Source: Methanobrevibacter sp.
GTDB taxonomy: Archaea > Methanobacteriota > Methanobacteria > Methanobacteriales > Methanobacteriaceae
Reading direction: 5' to 3'
Length of the DNA: 58,133 bases
Assembly (NCBI GenBank): GCA_017434555.1
Contig: JAFRFB010000144.1
Location: forward strand, 1-58,133
Of the stretch, positions 42,579 through 52,392 are shown piece by piece (within the stretch, counting starts at the first letter, position 1; the number at the start of each line of letters is the position of its first letter). The notes under the pieces are model-generated. The model was not told the DNA's origin, made no database searches, and saw only the letters and a list, made by a program, of their open reading frames with translations. The translations under genes and the position numbers were made by a program.

Positions 42579-43565
42579 ATGTTTGCTTATAATAATGATT
42601 TGGAAAAGTTTTCTTTAAAATATACAACGGATATACCCAAGGATTATGATTTATCCGAAATACAGTTTACTTTTGATTTCATATGTCTTGTTTTAAAGCG
42701 CAATAAGGATATTGATTATTCCATTAAAGAAATCGCATATAAATATGACCTTACTGATGATTTTTTAAAAGATTATTTGATTGAAAATAAATTTATCATC
42801 AATAGAACAAATAAAAACGAGTTTTCAAAGCAGCTTAAAAAGTACAATACCAAATCATTGAAAAAGATGCTTAAAAAACAGGGTCTTAAAACTTCAGGAA
42901 AAAGAGAAAAAATAGAAAAAAGAATATTTGAACACAATATCCTTAAAAACAGCTATTATTTATCTTCAAATTCTAAAACATTCTATAAAAACAAGAAAAG
43001 AAGAATAAATATTTTCAATGATTATCTTTCAGACAACTATTACTTCAATGAATTCAATGAATTCTATATGGATAATTTCCGCAAAAAATTAGATAAGATA
43101 CCTGTAGCATTCATTAATCAGCACATAAATAAGGCTGATGAAGATGAAGACCATGACAGATTTATTTTAAACAATCGGATAATGGCCAATCATTTTAATA
43201 AAAAAGAGAAATATAAGATAATGCTTGAATATGAACTAAGGCTTTTCTGTATGAATTTAAATCCGATATGGAAAATCGATGATTTATCAAGTCATGTGGG
43301 AATTATTAAAGATTCATATAAGAATTTGAATTTCCTCAAAAATCGCTTAAGCAAAAATATTGTAATATCTGCATTCTACGTGATTTGGGATTCATTCGAC
43401 TTCAATAGAATCATCGTATCAAAATATGATGCATACCGGTGTTTAAAAGATATATTAAATAATAAGAATTTAAATAAAATTAACAGAAATTTGGATGAGA
43501 AGTTCTATTCAAACAAGGATTTAAAGATTAAAAAAATTACTCAAAAGACATTATTTGATTTTTAA
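42579..43565 (+). CDS. SAP-domain protein of unknown function
   Basis: 328 aa, very rich in Lys, Asn, Asp and Tyr. Residues 88-120 contain a SAP-like helix-extension-helix: TKSLKKMLKKQGLKTSGKREKIEKRIFEH shows the Leu-x3-Leu-x3-Gly-Leu-x2-Ser-Gly-x-Lys pattern that binds DNA in chromatin proteins. A helical N-terminal part precedes it, and a helical C-terminal half with WKIDDLSSHVGIIKDSYKNLNFLKN follows. No catalytic motif is seen. It sits 12 bp before surE and is probably co-transcribed. It may bind nucleic acid. Confidence 0.7.
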   Translation: MFAYNNDLEKFSLKYTTDIPKDYDLSEIQFTFDFICLVLKRNKDIDYSIKEIAYKYDLTDDFLKDYLIENKFIINRTNKNEFSKQLKKYNTKSLKKMLKKQGLKTSGKREKIEKRIFEHNILKNSYYLSSNSKTFYKNKKRRINIFNDYLSDNYYFNEFNEFYMDNFRKKLDKIPVAFINQHINKADEDEDHDRFILNNRIMANHFNKKEKYKIMLEYELRLFCMNLNPIWKIDDLSSHVGIIKDSYKNLNFLKNRLSKNIVISAFYVIWDSFDFNRIIVSKYDAYRCLKDILNNKNLNKINRNLDEKFYSNKDLKIKKITQKTLFDF

Positions 43566-43577
43566 GGTTTTGATAAG

Positions 43578-44393
43578 ATGAAAATTTTAATATCCAATGA
43601 TGATGGTGTTTTTGCACCAGGAATTTTGGCTGCAAAACAGGCTGTTGAAGATTTGGGTGATGTTTATGTTGTAGCCCCTGATGTAAATAACAGCAGTGTA
43701 GGTCGCCGTTTAACCTTGTTTAAGCATCTGGAAATCAATTCATGCAAACTTGACGATGGAAGTCCTGCATACTCTGTATCCGGAAGTCCTGCAGATTCAG
43801 TTGTAGTCGGAGCTGATTATGTAATGGATGGTGAGCCTGATTTGGTTATAACAGGCATTAATCAGGGAGTGAATATAAGTTGTGACATTACATCTTCAGG
43901 TACTGTTTGCGCTGCTCTTGAAGCGGTCAGCTTGGGAATTCCCTCAATTGCAGTTTCATTATTCGTTGATCCAAAAACCGCATACAAACAGGATGAAAAC
44001 GGCGAATGGTATGTGGACTATGATTTTTCACTGGCTAAAAAGGTTTTACATGATTTGGTACTTAAAATAAAAAATAAAGGATTTCCTGAAGGCGTTGATT
44101 TATTTAATCTCAACGTTCCATCAAACTATGACAATGAGAAAGTCAAGATTACCCATCTTTCACATAAAATGCTTTTAAAAAAGGTAATTGACAATAGTGA
44201 TGAAGAAAGAAAAGAGATATTTAACTATCATTTAGAGGAAAATCAGGATAGCGACAACCTAATCATGATCGTGTCTGACTTGGTTAAGGATTATGATGAG
44301 GAAAGTGACGGTTATGCATTAATGGTTGAGAAAAGACCAAGCCTAACTCCTCTTAATGCAAACATGACTTTTAGGGAATTGGATGATTGGTGA
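43578..44393 (+). CDS. surE: 5'/3'-nucleotidase SurE
   Basis: 271 aa. The N-terminal MKILISNDDGVFAPGI carries the metal-binding Asp pair. VAPDVNNSSVGRRLTL, SVSGSPADSV and ITGINQGVNISCDITSSGTVCAALEA complete the SurE signature, including the Asn and Ser residues of the active site. It dephosphorylates nucleoside monophosphates. The stop is 13 bp from the end of the converging acyltransferase gene. Confidence 0.95.
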   Translation: MKILISNDDGVFAPGILAAKQAVEDLGDVYVVAPDVNNSSVGRRLTLFKHLEINSCKLDDGSPAYSVSGSPADSVVVGADYVMDGEPDLVITGINQGVNISCDITSSGTVCAALEAVSLGIPSIAVSLFVDPKTAYKQDENGEWYVDYDFSLAKKVLHDLVLKIKNKGFPEGVDLFNLNVPSNYDNEKVKITHLSHKMLLKKVIDNSDEERKEIFNYHLEENQDSDNLIMIVSDLVKDYDEESDGYALMVEKRPSLTPLNANMTFRELDDW

Positions 44394-44406
44394 ATCATCC
44401 CAACAC

Positions 44407-45447
44407 TTAAGGTACAAGCTTTTGTACATAGGGTATTTTTTTAAGGACAATTATAATAAGTATTGTCAAAGGAATGACAACAATAGGCATTCCAACCGTA
44501 AATAACATGGACTGTTTGTTTAATTTAAGATAATGGAATATGATTTCTATCAGATAAAAGTGAATCAGATATATACCAAAGGTATACGGTTTTATAAAGC
44601 TTACAATCTTATTAATGGAGTTAAATGAATATTTTGCATATAACTGCTTAACTAAAACCCAAATAGCTATTGCATAAAGTGCTGTTGTTGGGAAGGTATA
44701 TGATTTATACATTTGACTGAACTGGCCTGTGGTATCATAAACTGACTGTGTAGGTAAAAACATTCCCAATAAACCCAAAATACCAAGTACATAAAAGAGA
44801 TACCTGTATTTTTTGTCCAGATCAACTTCATTCAATACATAACCTAACAAAGGATACATTAAAAATCCGCTTAATAAATAAAACTCCGGTCGCACAACCA
44901 GATTGAGTGTAAAGACTTGAATTAAAAAAGGCACTACAGAGGAAAATATAAATATTAATGTGATTAAATAACTGAATAATTTGATTCTATTTTCCTTAGG
45001 AATATTTGAAAACAATGGCATTATAAGATAAATTCCGAATAACGGTACGAAAAACCAGTATATGCTGTCATTTATACAGTGATTATAAAGGTATAATAAA
45101 ATGTTTTCAGTCGGCCCTTCATGCATAAAGTAAATGTTGAATATTGCATAAAATATTACCCAAAAGATAAAAGGAAGTAAAACTTTGTTTAAACGTTTTT
45201 TAAAGTAAACATTCGTATCATATCTATTTTTATAATCTATCAGATTTGCTCCGGAAATCATATAAAAAATAGGAACTGCCGGGAAGAAAACGCACATTAT
45301 CAGATTTGATATAAACCAGTATTTTGAAGGATTTGCTGCTGAATAACGAAAAATAGCGCAATGTAAAATTACAACAGCTAATGCTGAAAAGACTGACAGA
45401 AATGATATATATTTTATTTCATTGTTATTTGAATTTAAATTCATCAA
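44407..45447 (-). CDS. Acyltransferase family 3 membrane protein
   Basis: 346 aa with about ten membrane helices. The start LSVFSALAVVILHCAIFRY contains the family His, followed by FPAVPIFYMISGANLID, KKRLNKVLLPFIFWVIFYAIF and YWFFVPLFGIYLIMPLF, all typical of the Acyl_transf_3 / OafA family. Such enzymes O-acetylate surface polysaccharides or lipids. It is a single gene with a T-rich upstream region and is divergent from the histidine kinase gene. Confidence 0.87.
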   Translation of the reverse strand: MMNLNSNNNEIKYISFLSVFSALAVVILHCAIFRYSAANPSKYWFISNLIMCVFFPAVPIFYMISGANLIDYKNRYDTNVYFKKRLNKVLLPFIFWVIFYAIFNIYFMHEGPTENILLYLYNHCINDSIYWFFVPLFGIYLIMPLFSNIPKENRIKLFSYLITLIFIFSSVVPFLIQVFTLNLVVRPEFYLLSGFLMYPLLGYVLNEVDLDKKYRYLFYVLGILGLLGMFLPTQSVYDTTGQFSQMYKSYTFPTTALYAIAIWVLVKQLYAKYSFNSINKIVSFIKPYTFGIYLIHFYLIEIIFHYLKLNKQSMLFTVGMPIVVIPLTILIIIVLKKIPYVQKLVP

Positions 45448-45639
45448 TTATCCTCATTTATATTCATTTTTCGTTAATAATAGATTAATCTACATTATAT
45501 TTAAATATTATCATGCTTTTTCTTAATTATTAATTTTTATTGAATTTTATATCTTTTTAAATTTCTTCAAGATGTGTAAATTAAATCAATTTAGTATAGA
45601 ATAATTATATGTTAAAAATTTAAATTAGGAGAATAATAG

Positions 45640-45684
45640 ATGGCTTTAAACAAATTTAAATATGATAGAATTAATATATATTAA
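45640..45684 (+). CDS. 14-codon upstream ORF before the histidine kinase
   Basis: An ATG at 45640 has the best ribosome-binding site in the area (TTAGGAGAATAATAG) and encodes MALNKFKYDRINIY before a TAA at 45682. It overlaps out of frame with the first ATG of the histidine kinase (45662). It could be a leader peptide that couples or limits kinase translation, or the true start of the kinase displaced by a frameshift. Confidence 0.35.
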   Translation: MALNKFKYDRINIY

Positions 45685-47584
45685 TATAATTTCTTTTTTG
45701 GATAATGGTGCTATGATGAGAGTGGAAAAACAATATAGGCAATTTGAAGGTATTGATGAAATCCGTATTTTTAATTCCAGTCAAAAAGACTTTTACAAAC
45801 CAACACCTAAAGAGTTTGACATTAAGGATCTCCCTTTTCAGGAACTTCTTGACAATATTTCGGTTGAAATTCATTGTCTGGTTCCTTATGAAAATGGTAA
45901 GGATTTCATTATCCAAAGCATTGGAAATTTTACTCTCGAAAAATATAACTGCACTCCTGATGACGTTAAAGGCAGATTATTAAGTAAAATGTCTCCTGCC
46001 TTTTTTGAAATCCTTTATGATGAGTTGTTTGAGGTATATAAAACCCATGAAACAAAGGAAATCAGATTCGTTTACTATCATAAAAATAAATTGTCAAAAC
46101 TCAGCAACGCCAAAATACTTTTTGATATGGGGAGGGTTTTTGTAACTAGCCATAATGTTGACACGAAAACAAAAAAACGTATTGATTTGGAGTATAGGGA
46201 TTTTGATGAGGATAAAAATGACATAATAGAAAACTTTTCACAGACAGGAAGCTATTATATAGTAAATGGAAAATATATGTGGTCACAGGGCATATATAAC
46301 ATTATAAATCGTGCAAAAGAAGAATCAGATGATTATTTCAATATAGTCTATGATTTGGTGATTCCAGAGGACAAGCATATAGTCAATAAAATTTTTGACT
46401 CCACTAATGAAGATATTGCACACTGTAATGAAATCATTCGTATCAAAACCAAAGATGGTGTATTAAAAACTGTAGAAGTTAATGTTAACTCTTATTTGGA
46501 TGAAAACGGTGTTGTCATTCGTCAGGGAATGATAAGTGATATAACACAATATTCCGGTGATGAACTAACAAAACCTGTTGATTTTCTTTTAGACGGCTTT
46601 AAAAACAGTACCAATCTGGCCTTGTTGATTGAACCATTAAATAAAAAACAATTCAAATTCTCCAAAGGATTTTACTATCTTATAGAAAAGGATTATGAAG
46701 AATTTGTTTATTCAAGAGATATTTTTAATAATATTGTTGAAAAGGATGTTGTTCAGCGCATGAATATGTTGTTTGACGGTGAAATAGATAAAATTGACGA
46801 AACCCTCAATTATTATGTTGACGGAAATCCCGATAAGAAAAAGGTCGTTGATTTGTATATTGAACGCTTTGAATATGGTAACGACACTCACAGTCTTGGT
46901 TTTCTAACAGACATTACTGAAGAAAGACTAAAACAGGAAGAACTGATTAATTCCAATGAAAACAGAATTATTTTAATTAAAGAAATTCACCACAGGGTTA
47001 AAAATAACCTGCAGGTTTTAAGCAGTTTTTTAAACCTTGAAAAAAGAGCTTATAAAAATGATCCTGATTTAATTATTGAACATATGCAGAAACGTCTCAA
47101 TTCCTTGGCACTGCTTCATGAAAATACTTATCAGTCAGAAGACTTTAAAAACATCAACTTAAAAAATTATATGCTTGAACATGATAAACAAACAATAGCT
47201 GTAGTTGATCTTCCAAACAACGTCGAGTTTGAAACCTATGTCGATGAGGATATAAATTTAACGATAGGAGTCATCACTCCTCTGCTTTTAATCATTGATG
47301 AGATAACCATGAATGCCATTAAACATGCATTTCCGGACAAGACATCTAAAGACAATAAGATTACTAAAAGAATCACCAATCTTGGAAACAATACTGCCGA
47401 ATTGATAATTAAGGATAATGGTGTTGGTGTTGATGATTTTGGAAGCATCAGTAAAAATTTGGGTTGTGAAATTATCAAAAGCCTGACCAAACAGCTGGGA
47501 GGCCATATCAGTCTTCTTAACGAAGAAAATGGTACCGGATATAAACTTGTTTTCCCGACTGAAATGGAACATACTTCTGATTAA
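45662..47584 (+). CDS. PAS-domain sensor histidine kinase (HisKA_2 type)
   Basis: Up to 640 aa; the true start may be one of the ATGs at 45713-45718, which would give about 622 aa. Three PAS-like regions follow one another (about 55-170, 190-300, 310-425; the second ends with GVVIRQGMISDITQYS). The phospho-acceptor motif IKEIHHRVKNNLQVLSSFLNL has His443/His444, a HisKA_2 signature. The HATPase domain shows NAIKHAF (N box) and DNGVGVDDF (G1), then LGCEIIKSLTKQLGG. No membrane helix is present, so it senses a cytosolic signal. No response regulator is adjacent. Confidence 0.88.
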   Translation: MIELIYINIISFLDNGAMMRVEKQYRQFEGIDEIRIFNSSQKDFYKPTPKEFDIKDLPFQELLDNISVEIHCLVPYENGKDFIIQSIGNFTLEKYNCTPDDVKGRLLSKMSPAFFEILYDELFEVYKTHETKEIRFVYYHKNKLSKLSNAKILFDMGRVFVTSHNVDTKTKKRIDLEYRDFDEDKNDIIENFSQTGSYYIVNGKYMWSQGIYNIINRAKEESDDYFNIVYDLVIPEDKHIVNKIFDSTNEDIAHCNEIIRIKTKDGVLKTVEVNVNSYLDENGVVIRQGMISDITQYSGDELTKPVDFLLDGFKNSTNLALLIEPLNKKQFKFSKGFYYLIEKDYEEFVYSRDIFNNIVEKDVVQRMNMLFDGEIDKIDETLNYYVDGNPDKKKVVDLYIERFEYGNDTHSLGFLTDITEERLKQEELINSNENRIILIKEIHHRVKNNLQVLSSFLNLEKRAYKNDPDLIIEHMQKRLNSLALLHENTYQSEDFKNINLKNYMLEHDKQTIAVVDLPNNVEFETYVDEDINLTIGVITPLLLIIDEITMNAIKHAFPDKTSKDNKITKRITNLGNNTAELIIKDNGVGVDDFGSISKNLGCEIIKSLTKQLGGHISLLNEENGTGYKLVFPTEMEHTSD

Positions 47585-47639
47585 GCTATTCCATGCTTGG
47601 CAGTTTGGAGCGCTCTGATTTGTATATGAACCTATTAAT

Positions 47640-47925
47640 TTTCTGCTTTCCAAATCAAATTTCTGAATCCGCTGTCCTTATAGGTTACTTATTATCATTA
47701 GTTGTGCAGGATCACTTGATTATTTGTCTGCAGTTATATCATTACTTGTATTTGATATGTTCGCTGGACTTTTTTTTAACGTTATTGTTTGAGTTTGTAA
47801 CTGCAATTGCACACCCGATTATTAAGCTAACCATAATTACGGCTAAACCGATTATCAGTTTTTTCTTGATTGGTGGTAATGATTCATGAATAATCTTAAA
47901 AATTTCAATGATAACGGCACTTCAT
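47640..47925 (-). pseudogene. Remnant of a small membrane-anchored protein
   Basis: On the minus strand one frame reads HESLPPIKKKLIIGLAVIMV, then SLIIGCAIAVTNSNNN, a basic stretch and one membrane helix, before stopping. Another frame continues with NISNTSNDITADK and stops again, and there is no start codon. The layout is that of an N-terminally anchored extracytoplasmic protein that has collected frameshifts and stops. A plus-strand frame over the same DNA (47593-47889) is hydrophobic but lacks start signals, so I take it as a shadow. Confidence 0.45.
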
Positions 47926-47994
47926 ACCACTAACTGCAAAAGATTTATTGGCAGGGTTGTGATATCTTAAAATATTAAAGTTCCTCCCATTTAA

Positions 47995-48144
47995 ATGGCT
48001 ATAGATTTTAACATCTACTATTTAGATGAGTCATTATTTGAAGTAAAATTAATTGATGGTAAATGCAATTCATTAGTTATGTATAATCAACATGAACATG
48101 AATGGAGTATTTTAGATTCCAATGGAATGGCGGCTGAACATTAA
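47995..48144 (+). CDS. Short ORF, possibly a gene fragment
   Basis: 49 aa (MAIDFNIYYLDESLFEVKLI and so on, ending SNGMAAEH). The composition looks coding, with no low complexity, and TTCCTCCC upstream is pyrimidine-rich, so there is no good ribosome-binding site. It may be the start of a longer gene that has been truncated. No family is recognised. Confidence 0.35.
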   Translation: MAIDFNIYYLDESLFEVKLIDGKCNSLVMYNQHEHEWSILDSNGMAAEH

Positions 48145-48249
48145 CTGATGGCAGAAAAATACTCATCACCTCAGAATATTTTTAATGTAGTGGATAACTG
48201 TAATATGTTTAACAAATTCTCACATTCAAAAATGCCATATGATGAAAAT

Positions 48250-49053
48250 TCAATTAATTCTATCATATCTGTCTGATTCTATTTCTTTTTCAAAGCCATT
48301 ATAATTAGAGTCATCGTAATTTCTAGCTATATTTGAATACAACAATCCTAGAGAATAATTAGCTATACTTTCTATAATTGGAATCACAATACAGATATAT
48401 ATTAAAAACCCAACATAAGGGATTGAATTTACAAATGATGTAACAAAAGTAATTACATTAAGAAGTATTGCCATTACTATCAGCCATTTGAAAATGTTAA
48501 CGATTCCTATTCTTTTAATGTCTTTAATTACTTCATTGATCTTTAAAGCTTCACGCAGGCTATTAAAGTAAGCCAGTCTTGCCTTTGCAAAAAACAAAAA
48601 GAATTCGAATATAAAGTATATTATAAAAATCAGAAGCAGAACCAATCCGACCGTTGCTAAAAACTCGAATATTTTATAGTTATTAAGCATGCTTCTGCTT
48701 GTTGGACCAAATACAATCAATGCAATGACAAATACCACAACAGGCACAAACATGTAGACGATTCTTAATAAGGTCACCCTAATAGAATCATAGATATTAT
48801 TCACTAAATTGAATGAGGGAAGCATTGCTGACTGATTTGCTCCAATTCTAACAACAGATACGAAATATCCAGGAACAATCAGTATGAATAAGAAAAAAGC
48901 TATAACTCCAATAGTTATCAGGTACTTGTTGTCGGACACCATACCAATTGGGATGATGGCGATTAAGACAAAAAGAATGCAGATAATTGGCAATTTTGCA
49001 ATGTTTCTAAATGGATATTTTAATGAATTTGAAACTAATTTAGATAAATTCAT
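48250..49053 (-). CDS. DUF4013 membrane protein
   Basis: 267 aa with six or more hydrophobic helices. The N-terminus LVSNSLKYPFRNIAKLPIICILFVLIAIIPIG and GYFVSVVRIGANQSAMLPSFN are the DUF4013 pattern common in Methanobrevibacter, followed by RIVYMFVPVVVF and an internal LAYFNSLREALKINEVIKDIKRIG. The family occurs in many copies per methanogen genome and its role is unknown. It is a single gene with about 900 bp of gene-free DNA upstream. Confidence 0.82.
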   Translation of the reverse strand: MNLSKLVSNSLKYPFRNIAKLPIICILFVLIAIIPIGMVSDNKYLITIGVIAFFLFILIVPGYFVSVVRIGANQSAMLPSFNLVNNIYDSIRVTLLRIVYMFVPVVVFVIALIVFGPTSRSMLNNYKIFEFLATVGLVLLLIFIIYFIFEFFLFFAKARLAYFNSLREALKINEVIKDIKRIGIVNIFKWLIVMAILLNVITFVTSFVNSIPYVGFLIYICIVIPIIESIANYSLGLLYSNIARNYDDSNYNGFEKEIESDRYDRIN

Positions 49054-49958
49054 AATGCAACACTCACATTAAAGTGGATTTTGATTATTTCTATTTAATA
49101 GTTTTACATTAATTATTTAAAAACTTTTTGAGGATTATCAAAGGAATAACACTTATGCTTATTATTTTTAGAAAAAATATATTCCCTGAAAGTGAACATA
49201 CAAGTTTATGATTGATGTATATATTTTTAACCAATAATTTCCTTCTAATTATTCGAAAGTCATGTCTTAAAAGCAAATTTAAATATTCAACCCATTATGA
49301 TGATGAGAATTTTTAATTAAATTCAATATTGTATTGAAAGCAATATCAATAATATCAATCATGTTCTAAAAAAGTTAACTTTAAATACTATGTTTCACTC
49401 AGAACAATTTTTACGAGTGGGAACAATTTTTATGAGTGAGAACAATTAGATTAAGTTTAAATATGAGAAAAATAATACTAATTATTAACAATAAAGGAAT
49501 TATCATTAAGTAAATGAAAATTAAAGGAATAATATATTTAAGAAATTATTCTGATAATTCCAAACCAGGAGATATTTCATTAACCTTACCGTTTAAATTG
49601 AATCTCCCATTAGAGATACAAACAGCAAAAATTATGACTAAACTGAAATTGGACATTTAATGTATCTCGTTTTAAGATGTTAACCGTCAAATACACCCCC
49701 CATAATAAGTATTTACTGTTTAAATCAGATTTTCAATTATTTCGTTAAGATACTATACAGCAACAAAGATTGAACAAATAGCTGATTACTATTACATTTA
49801 AGTATCTTGGTCTGTTAAAAGATGCTGACAGCAGAAATTTTAATATTGAAAATTATGGCTAGATATGCAGCATCTTGAATTAATTAAAAAGTACCAACAG
49901 CAATAAAATATGCCAAAAAACACTAGAGTACTTTGAAAAAAATAAAAGAGGTATGTAA
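49054..49958. other. Long gene-free region with repeat and decayed coding traces
   Basis: This 905-bp stretch is AT-rich and lacks a convincing gene. It holds a direct-repeat cluster (49399-49446), a following TATA-like TTTAAATATG, and a 14-codon ORF MRKIILIINNKGIIIK at about 49462. A minus-strand 37-codon frame (MSNFSLVIIFAVCISNG and on, about 49550-49660) has weak signals. A purine-rich GAGGTATGTAA precedes the DUF2828 gene. I see no tRNA. Confidence 0.4.
49399..49446 (+). repeat. Direct repeat of GAACAATTTTTA with GAGTG spacers
   Basis: Three tandem units of about 19 bp: AGAACAATTTTTACGAGTGG, GAACAATTTTTATGAGTGA, then GAACAATT. The core TTACGAGTGGGAACAATTTT closely resembles TTACGAGTTGAAACAATTTT at 6351-6370, the upstream repeat of the small-RNA unit. 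A TATA-like run follows within 20 bases. It may be a regulator binding array. Confidence 0.6.
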
Positions 49959-51458
49959 ATGTTTAACCTATTGGAAAAAGAGTTAAAAAAGAGGGAAAAT
50001 ATTTCTATCACTGAAAATGGTGCAGTAGGATATAAATCTAGTAATTCTGCTTTGCTTGATTTAAACTATGCAGTAAGCAGTCTTCGCAATAGTGATGAAG
50101 AAGAGATAACACTTTTATTTGATAATGCATTTTATGAAGATAAAAAATATGCATTAAAATGGTTATTCTTTGCTAGGGACATACTTGAAGGTCTTGGAGA
50201 AAGACGCTTATTTAGAATTTGTTTTAAAAGATTAGCAGATTTGGATATTAATTTATTTTTAAAAAATTTGAGATACATACCGGAATATGGTCGATGGGAT
50301 GATCTTATATCATTAATAGGCATTAGTGAAATTAATGATGAAAATATTATAGATATTATTAAAAAGCAGCTTGATTCTGATTTAATTGGAATGAATAATA
50401 ATCAGCCAATTTCATTGTTGGGAAAATGGTTACCCAGCGAAAATGCAAGAAGTAAAAATACAAAAGCATTGGCTAAACGAGTCAGAAAACTGTTGAATAT
50501 GACTCCCAGACGATACCGTTTATTATTGTCAAAATTACGAAAATATCTAAAAGTCACTGAAGTATATGCATGCGCCAATCAATGGGGAGACATTAATTAC
50601 GAAAATGTCCCCTCCCTAGCCAATTTAAAATACAAAAATGCTTTTCTTAAACATGATGAAAAAAGAAGATTAAAATACTTGGAATCTGTTGAAAATGGCT
50701 CTAAAAAAATAAATATGAAAGTAGCTACTCCTGTTGATGTTGTTTCAAAATATTGCATCAATTGGATGGGGGTTGCAGAATATGACCAAACTCTGGAGCT
50801 GGCTTGGGATAATCTTAAAGATTTGACTTTGAGTGAAACTTTAGTTGTTGCTGACGGTAGCGGAAGTATGATGATGCCTGTCGGCGGAAACACAAAAGCT
50901 ATTGATGTTGCCAATGCCCTTGCAATATATACTTCCGAGCACAACCTTGGTGTTTACAAAGATAATTATATCACGTTTTCAGCTAATCCTCAATTTGTTG
51001 ATTTAAGTAGAGCAAATAACCTGAGAGAAAAACTGAAAATTGCCTTTAAACACAATGAAATTGCTAATACTAATATTGAAGCAGTTTTCGATTTAATACT
51101 TGGTGTAGCGGTTGAAAATAATATTCAAAAAGAACATATGATTAAAAATATTCTGATTATATCCGACATGGAATTTGATTTTGCTCAGGGATACAATCGC
51201 CAAAAGTTAACAAAGCCATTGTTTGATGAAATTAAGGAAAGATATGCCCAATCAGATTATGATTTACCTAGATTAATCTTTTGGAATGTAAATTCCCGTA
51301 CTAAAACAATACCTCTGAGAGAAAATAAATTAGGAGTTACATTAGTTTCTGGATTTAGCCAAAACGTGTTGAAAATGGTTATGAGTAATAAATATGACCC
51401 TTATGATGTATTAATTGAAACTTTAGCTAGTGAAAGGTATAATCCAATTAAAATTTAG
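49959..51458 (+). CDS. DUF2828 protein: TROVE-like repeat domain plus vWA domain
   Basis: 499 aa. The first 250 residues are helical and resemble the HEAT-like ring of TROVE/Ro proteins (WLFFARDILEGLGERRLFRICFKRL, RYIPEYGRWDDLISL, RRYRLLLSKLRKYLKVTE). The C-terminal part is a von Willebrand A domain with the MIDAS sequence VVADGSGSMM (Asp299-x-Ser-x-Ser), later NTNIEAVFDLIL and IISDMEFD. This combination is DUF2828. Ro proteins bind structured small RNAs and vWA domains bind partners through a metal; whether this one binds RNA is unknown. AGAGGT precedes the ATG. Confidence 0.8.
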   Translation: MFNLLEKELKKRENISITENGAVGYKSSNSALLDLNYAVSSLRNSDEEEITLLFDNAFYEDKKYALKWLFFARDILEGLGERRLFRICFKRLADLDINLFLKNLRYIPEYGRWDDLISLIGISEINDENIIDIIKKQLDSDLIGMNNNQPISLLGKWLPSENARSKNTKALAKRVRKLLNMTPRRYRLLLSKLRKYLKVTEVYACANQWGDINYENVPSLANLKYKNAFLKHDEKRRLKYLESVENGSKKINMKVATPVDVVSKYCINWMGVAEYDQTLELAWDNLKDLTLSETLVVADGSGSMMMPVGGNTKAIDVANALAIYTSEHNLGVYKDNYITFSANPQFVDLSRANNLREKLKIAFKHNEIANTNIEAVFDLILGVAVENNIQKEHMIKNILIISDMEFDFAQGYNRQKLTKPLFDEIKERYAQSDYDLPRLIFWNVNSRTKTIPLRENKLGVTLVSGFSQNVLKMVMSNKYDPYDVLIETLASERYNPIKI

Positions 51459-51512
51459 TTTATATAAAAGAACTGTTTAAAAAGCAAAATTATTGAATCA
51501 AGGAGTTATAAT

Positions 51513-52123
51513 ATGTTAGAAAGGGAAAAACTGCTGAAAGATAAATATGAAGTCAATGAAAAGGAATACCTACGGATAATGAGAGAGGAACATAGGCCGT
51601 TATATGATTTTGAAGAATGGAAAATCTTCTATAAATATGTGGCGATTAATAAAAAATTGAATAATCTATTCAAAAATGACTCATTCATATCCAAATTACT
51701 TTTTAGTACGACTTATAATAATTTAATTATTGGTAAAAATGAGTATGGTTATATTGGAGAGTTAAATCAATTTTCATTTGTCATACTTCTTCAATTAAAC
51801 TATGTCCGGATGTAAGTAAAATTAGTTATGCAGATACCATCAGAGGAATTATTACTTTCCCATACTTCCACACGTGGGAGCAAATAAAAGATTGGATTGA
51901 TAAAGTTCCTGAAGATAATTTCAGTGTTTATATTATTAATCCTATTTTGCTTTTTTATGGATGGGGAACCGTAGGACTGTTTTTAACTCCTAAATTTTAC
52001 AATGGAATTGCAATTGAAGAGTGTAATCACTATATCATTGGTTTAACTGGTTATCCTTTATTTTTAACATTTTCTCTAGAGGAAGAGGTTGAAAAAATTA
52101 AATACGTTGATTTAATTGACTAA
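51513..52123 (+). pseudogene. Hypothetical gene split by one frameshift
   Basis: The first frame (51513-51815) encodes MLEREKLLKDKYEVNEKEYL through GELNQFSF, then derails to a stop. The next frame, from CHTSSIKLCPDVSKISYADT at about 51781, runs cleanly to TAA 52121 with coding-like sequence (GIITFPYFHTWEQIKDWIDKV). Joined, it gives about 203 aa. AAGGAGTTATAATATG shows a good start. No family is recognised. The 54-bp gap to the DUF2828 gene suggests one operon. Confidence 0.6.
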
Positions 52124-52183
52124 AGAAAATTTTCAATGAATTGAATGTGTTAAGCGATAAAAATAAGACTAGAGGGGAGGAAA

Positions 52184-52369
52184 ATGCCACAATACATTGA
52201 TTTTTATCTTTCTGAGAATAGATATGACAAAACCATTGAATGTTTGAAGGAATATTGTGAAAAATCAAATGATTTTTTCGAAATAGAAGATGTCTTTTAT
52301 ATAATAAAAGATTTGGAAGATCAGAAAAGAGAATTTTTTGAAAAACTTCTTGAAAAATTTAATGAGTAA
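52184..52369 (+). CDS. Small acidic helical protein
   Basis: 61 aa (MPQYIDFYLSENRYDKTIEC and on), helical and Glu/Lys-rich, with a very strong GAGGGGAGGAAAATG start. No family is known to me. It follows the split gene by 60 bp and precedes the AAA-ATPase trace, so it may be part of the former DUF2828 operon. Confidence 0.55.
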   Translation: MPQYIDFYLSENRYDKTIECLKEYCEKSNDFFEIEDVFYIIKDLEDQKREFFEKLLEKFNE

Positions 52370-52392
52370 TGTAATATTTTTAATAGAAAAGA

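Noticed and set aside
44410-44440. Inverted repeat with arms GTACAA and TTGTAC between surE and the acyltransferase
   Set aside because: It lies within the last codons of the acyltransferase gene and has no adjacent T-run in the direction of surE that would make a convincing terminator.
47593-47889. 98-codon hydrophobic plus-strand ORF
   Set aside because: No ribosome-binding site and no recognisable domain; the minus strand over the same DNA shows a lysine-rich anchor helix typical of a real, now broken, protein.
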